Shown here one piece after another: positions 60,933-64,000 of a DNA stretch of 64,000 nucleotides. The position numbers and the translations under genes are program-made. Source of the DNA: Polytrichum commune (lineage: Eukaryota > Streptophyta > Polytrichopsida > Polytrichales > Polytrichaceae); the NCBI GenBank assembly GCA_950295325.1, contig OX485804.1:61098533-61162532 (forward strand), in the 5' to 3' direction. Every line of letters begins with the position of its first letter. Position 1 is the stretch's first letter. The notes under the pieces are model-generated. The model made no database searches. It had not been told where the DNA came from and saw only the letters and a list, made by a program, of their open reading frames with translations.

Positions 60933-63629
60933 ATGCCGATACCGGAGGAGTTGTTTGATGCACTGGGATTTTCTAGAATCTTCAGCACTATGGATTTTAG
61001 GTCTGGTTATCATCAATTACCTTTGTTGTTGGGTGATCGGGTGAAGACCGCATTTTGGGGAATTGATAAAGATGGCAAGGATCAACTTTATCATTGGAAA
61101 TTTCTGCCATTTGGTCTCAAGAATGCACCAGCTGAATTTCAGCGGGTGATGGACCAATTATTGGCTGGTTTGCCGTTTACTAGATGTTACATTGATGATG
61201 TTATCATGTTTAGTAATAGTCCACAGGATCATGTGAGACATTTGCAAGCGGTATTTGAACGACTTCAACGATGGGGACTACGTTTACATCATGGTAAATG
61301 TAAGTTTTTCCATGATCAATTGCCCTATTTGGGCCACATGATTGTTCTTGGCGGTCTTGGTGTGCAACAGGCGAAGGTGGACGCTTTGCACAAAATTCCC
61401 GCACCTAGTGATGTATCACGACTTCGGGCATTTCTAGGATTGGCAAATTATTATAGGAGGTTTGTCAAAAACTTTAGTTTGATTGCCAAACTTCTTACCA
61501 TTCTCACGGGGAAAGACCAACCATGGATTTGGAGTCGGGAACAACAACATGCATTTAATACATTGAAGCAGAGGCTCGGTTCAACGCCAGTGCTTCGACG
61601 CCCGGATGTGTCTAGAGCTTTTCAATTGCACACGGATTGGAGTGCAGTGGCATTGGGAGCGGTATTGACACAGAAAGATGAAGAGGGAAAGGAATATGTG
61701 GTGGCTTATGCATCTAGAAGCAATAATAGTGCTGAATCTAATTATTATTCTTATCAAGGCGAGGCTTTGGCGGCTGTTTGGGCCATTGCACATTTTCGAC
61801 CTTATTTGTATGGGCAAAAGTTTACTTTGGTGACTGATCATCAGCCTTTAAAATGGCTTATGGAATCAGATAAGCTCACCGGAAAACTTGCTAGGTGGGC
61901 ATTGTTACTTCAGGAATATGATTTTAAAGTTGTTCACCGAGCAGGAATTGCCAACTTGGATGCAGACGGATTGTTTTGCAATCCAAGTCCTTCAGATGAG
62001 AATTTAACTGGAGCCAGGTGGCATGGACATTGTGATCGTGAGGCAGTGCCGGGTTGGCATGCTGCCACATATCTCACAATGATGTCAGGATTGGCTGCTG
62101 AGATCCTTGTGGAAGAACAAGATGAGGAGGTTGATAAATCTCTTGTTGTTAGTGATGTGTGGGAAGACCAGACGGTCTTGCACAAACTTCAACAAGGGAT
62201 ATTTCCTCTTGGACTATCTGCTATGGAGCGAGATAGAGTTAATCATCGAATAACAAGGTTTCGTTGGACAAACAACTTATTATTTCGTGTGTGGCCAAAC
62301 GGAACGAGGCGTATCGTTCAAAGGCCAGATCAAAGAGCTTCTTTAGTGCGGCAAGTGCACGAGGAGCTTGGACATTTTGAAGTGCGAAGGACACACTCTA
62401 TGTTGCACAACCAATATTGGTGGACTGGTATGTATCAACAGGTTGCCACTTATGTTTCTCGGTGTGAAGTATGTGACCGGGTTAGGTTAAGTTTTAAAAC
62501 TTTATTACCTCAACTTCAATCTTTACCTATTATGGGCTTGGGATATCGTTGGTCTTTGGATTTTGTCGGACCGCTTACTATCACTCCACGTAGCTCCAAG
62601 TATGTGGTTGTGATGGTGGAGCATTTTAGTAAGTGGATTGAACTCGTGGCTTTTTCCCAAAATTCCTCAGAATTGGCGGCTATGGCATTTCTTGATCGAG
62701 TCTTGGCACGGTTTGGAGCACCTGCAGAGGTGTTGACGGATCAAGGGAGAGAATTTCTTGGATCTTTCGAGGCTTTGTGTACCAAGGCTTTTATTGATCA
62801 TCGGACAACTTCCAGAGATCACCCTGAGGCAGATGGCTTAGCTGAACGTGTTGTTCAGACGGTTAAGCGCGGTTTGCGGAAGTATGGATTGCTTCATGAC
62901 AACCATCGCGATTGGGACTTGATGTTACCATGGATAGCAATGGGTTATCGTTTTAGTAGGCAAGCATCTTTGGCATCCTATAGTCCTTACCAACTCTTGT
63001 ATGGACGGGAACCAATTTTACCTAGCTTGGTGCGAGAGAAATTGGCTCCCGTGATAAATTTGGATGATCCAGATGTTTGGGCTCAATGTCTTCATGACCG
63101 AGCATCGTTCTTCCAAAAGGCCATGCCTATGGCTATGGAGAACTTAAATATTGCTCAACATCGTGATACATTACGGTATGCCCGGATCCGCAGTGGAGCT
63201 TATCGACCTCAGGTTCGTAGATTTTCCAAGGAGAATTATGTTTACTTGCAACGGGAGGCGCCTACGACATTGAATGTCAAGGCTGGGCGCACGATTTTGC
63301 AGGTAAAAGATGTCTTGCCAAATGGTATATTATTGCTTGAAGGTAAGAATGGACGGGAATGTCGTGAGCATTCAAAGAATTGTGCTCCATGTCACCTTCC
63401 CATCGACGGCTCTGTGCATCCCGAGTTGGCGGTTGTACCACAGGGTCTGCCTTGTTATGTTTGTGGAGAGAAGAAAGGAGCTGCAACAATGTTATTGTGC
63501 GACCAATGTCAACGTGGATGGCACATGGCATGTTTGACACCTCCCCTTTTTATTCTTCCTTATGGCAATTGGGTTTGTCCTCGTTGTCGGAAAGCCTCTC
63601 ATTCCGTGGCCGTTAATGGTCATGATTGA
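60933..63629 (+). CDS. Reverse transcriptase, RNase H, integrase and PHD finger part of pol
   Basis: 898 codons without interruption. RT palm has FRSGYHQLPL and the active site CYIDDVIMFS (near 61185-61215). RNase H starts HTDWSAVALGAVL (near 61630) and includes TDHQPLKWL. The integrase zinc finger is H-x4-H (HEELGHF is its start, near 62360) to CEVCDRV (near 62465). The integrase core has D (SLDFVGP, near 62555), D (LTDQGREF, near 62735) and E (DGLAERVVQ), with 34 residues between the last two. The C terminus has a VLPNGILLLEG strand block and ends in a PHD finger (63453-63587). The true protein does not start at 60933; this is the part downstream of a frameshift. The region is intact in all catalytic residues I can see. 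Confidence 0.9.
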   Translation: MPIPEELFDALGFSRIFSTMDFRSGYHQLPLLLGDRVKTAFWGIDKDGKDQLYHWKFLPFGLKNAPAEFQRVMDQLLAGLPFTRCYIDDVIMFSNSPQDHVRHLQAVFERLQRWGLRLHHGKCKFFHDQLPYLGHMIVLGGLGVQQAKVDALHKIPAPSDVSRLRAFLGLANYYRRFVKNFSLIAKLLTILTGKDQPWIWSREQQHAFNTLKQRLGSTPVLRRPDVSRAFQLHTDWSAVALGAVLTQKDEEGKEYVVAYASRSNNSAESNYYSYQGEALAAVWAIAHFRPYLYGQKFTLVTDHQPLKWLMESDKLTGKLARWALLLQEYDFKVVHRAGIANLDADGLFCNPSPSDENLTGARWHGHCDREAVPGWHAATYLTMMSGLAAEILVEEQDEEVDKSLVVSDVWEDQTVLHKLQQGIFPLGLSAMERDRVNHRITRFRWTNNLLFRVWPNGTRRIVQRPDQRASLVRQVHEELGHFEVRRTHSMLHNQYWWTGMYQQVATYVSRCEVCDRVRLSFKTLLPQLQSLPIMGLGYRWSLDFVGPLTITPRSSKYVVVMVEHFSKWIELVAFSQNSSELAAMAFLDRVLARFGAPAEVLTDQGREFLGSFEALCTKAFIDHRTTSRDHPEADGLAERVVQTVKRGLRKYGLLHDNHRDWDLMLPWIAMGYRFSRQASLASYSPYQLLYGREPILPSLVREKLAPVINLDDPDVWAQCLHDRASFFQKAMPMAMENLNIAQHRDTLRYARIRSGAYRPQVRRFSKENYVYLQREAPTTLNVKAGRTILQVKDVLPNGILLLEGKNGRECREHSKNCAPCHLPIDGSVHPELAVVPQGLPCYVCGEKKGAATMLLCDQCQRGWHMACLTPPLFILPYGNWVCPRCRKASHSVAVNGHD
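63453..63587 (+). other. C4HC3 PHD finger at the integrase C terminus
   Basis: CYVC, then LLCDQC, GWHMAC and VCPRC give the C4-H-C3 ligand set, with the tryptophan before the last pair. PHD fingers read histone H3 tails. Many plant Ty3/gypsy integrases carry a chromodomain at this place; here a PHD finger occupies it, which suggests chromatin-guided insertion (inference). Confidence 0.85.
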
Positions 63630-64000
63630 GAATTTTGTGGATGTTTACCACATGTTTTAGTGGTGAAGTTGTTATTTAGTTGGTTGGAAATTTTATGGAA
63701 TTAAGACCACATTGAAAGAGTTATCCAAGAATTCAACATTAATTGTTGAAGGCGATTAAGGATGGGGCTCACATTGCACCCAGCCTACAGTTCTTGGATT
63801 ACATTGTCAATCACGAGTTTAATTCCTTCGATTACTACTACCCAATTAAATATGTATAGATGTAGCAACAACTTCATCATATTCAACAACTCTACCGATG
63901 AGTGTGTTTGTTCCTAGCCGATTGGAGGGGCTCCTTATCTGCTAGTGGGGGCACTTGAAGAGGTGGTTATTTAGCATTTTATTTTGCTATTTTATTTTGC
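63630..64000 (+). other. 3' untranslated part of the retrotransposon
   Basis: AT-rich, non-coding. A G-rich stretch (CTAGTGGGGGCACTTGAAG, near 63943) could be the polypurine tract, but no LTR start could be matched to the 5' side. The window ends in a short tandem ATTTTATTTTGC repeat. Confidence 0.4.

Larger units (their letters stand above)
54730..64000 (+). mobile_element. Ty3/gypsy LTR retrotransposon carrying a DNA methyltransferase and a PHD finger
   Basis: Module order is gag with zinc knuckles, aspartic protease, C5-DNA methyltransferase, reverse transcriptase, RNase H, integrase, PHD finger. Integrase after RNase H defines the Ty3/gypsy order. The coding part runs 56395-63629, with a long leader before it. 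Neither LTR could be proved. No block in 63630-64000 repeats at the 5' side, so the 3' LTR probably starts beyond the window. The 5' limit given is a guess at a TG-starting sequence where the spacer character changes. Five in-frame stops and one frameshift show that this copy cannot make the full polyprotein. Confidence 0.85.

Overview
The window is nuclear DNA of a land plant. It carries spliced plant-type genes with short GT-AG introns, a 23-motif P-class PPR gene, a TTTAGGG-type telobox array, and plant versions of ribosomal protein eS6, RLP24, ATG14 and MSD1. The retroelement type at the right end, and long non-coding spacers full of degraded transposons, fit a non-seed plant (bryophyte, lycophyte or fern) better than an angiosperm. 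That placement is an inference.

Layout: 1-3.6 kb, 5' part of an MSD1/ADIP-like microtubule-nucleation gene (minus, runs off the left edge). 3.7-11.1 kb, repeat-rich spacer with a MITE, a SINE-like unit and a duplicated repeat. 11.4-16.4 kb, ATG14 autophagy gene (plus, 12 exons resolved). 17.8-18.6 kb, dead Tc1-like transposase. 22.7-25.9 kb, PPR gene (minus) with imperfect tandem repeats and a telobox array behind it. 28.6-29.4 kb, Ty1/copia remnant. 34.3-35.9 kb, four tandem repeats of about 0.36 kb. 37.5-41.6 kb, kelch gene (plus, 11 exons), one exon per blade. 42.5-43.2 kb, non-autonomous DNA transposon. 44.1-45.9 kb RLP24 (minus) and 47.2-49.7 kb RPS6 (plus), head to head and sharing an inverted copy of the same 5' flank. 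49.7-54.7 kb, spacer. 54.7-64 kb, a Ty3/gypsy retrotransposon that runs off the right edge.

The most unusual item is that retrotransposon. Gag (two zinc knuckles) and pol lie in one frame. Between the aspartic protease and the reverse transcriptase, pol encodes a C5-cytosine DNA methyltransferase domain with motifs I, IV (PCQ), VI (ENV), IX and X in linear order. The integrase ends in a PHD finger. DNA-methyltransferase-bearing retrotransposons have been reported in dinoflagellates and charophyte algae (de Mendoza and colleagues, 2018); this would be a land-plant example. The copy is broken by five in-frame stops, all of a type that C-to-T change could produce, plus one frameshift, but the module order is clear.

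The host genes are housekeeping: ribosome assembly (RLP24, eS6), autophagy (ATG14), microtubule nucleation (MSD1) and organelle RNA metabolism (PPR). Exon boundaries were worked out by eye from splice signals, reading frame and family conservation. tRNA genes, rRNA genes and CRISPR arrays were not seen.
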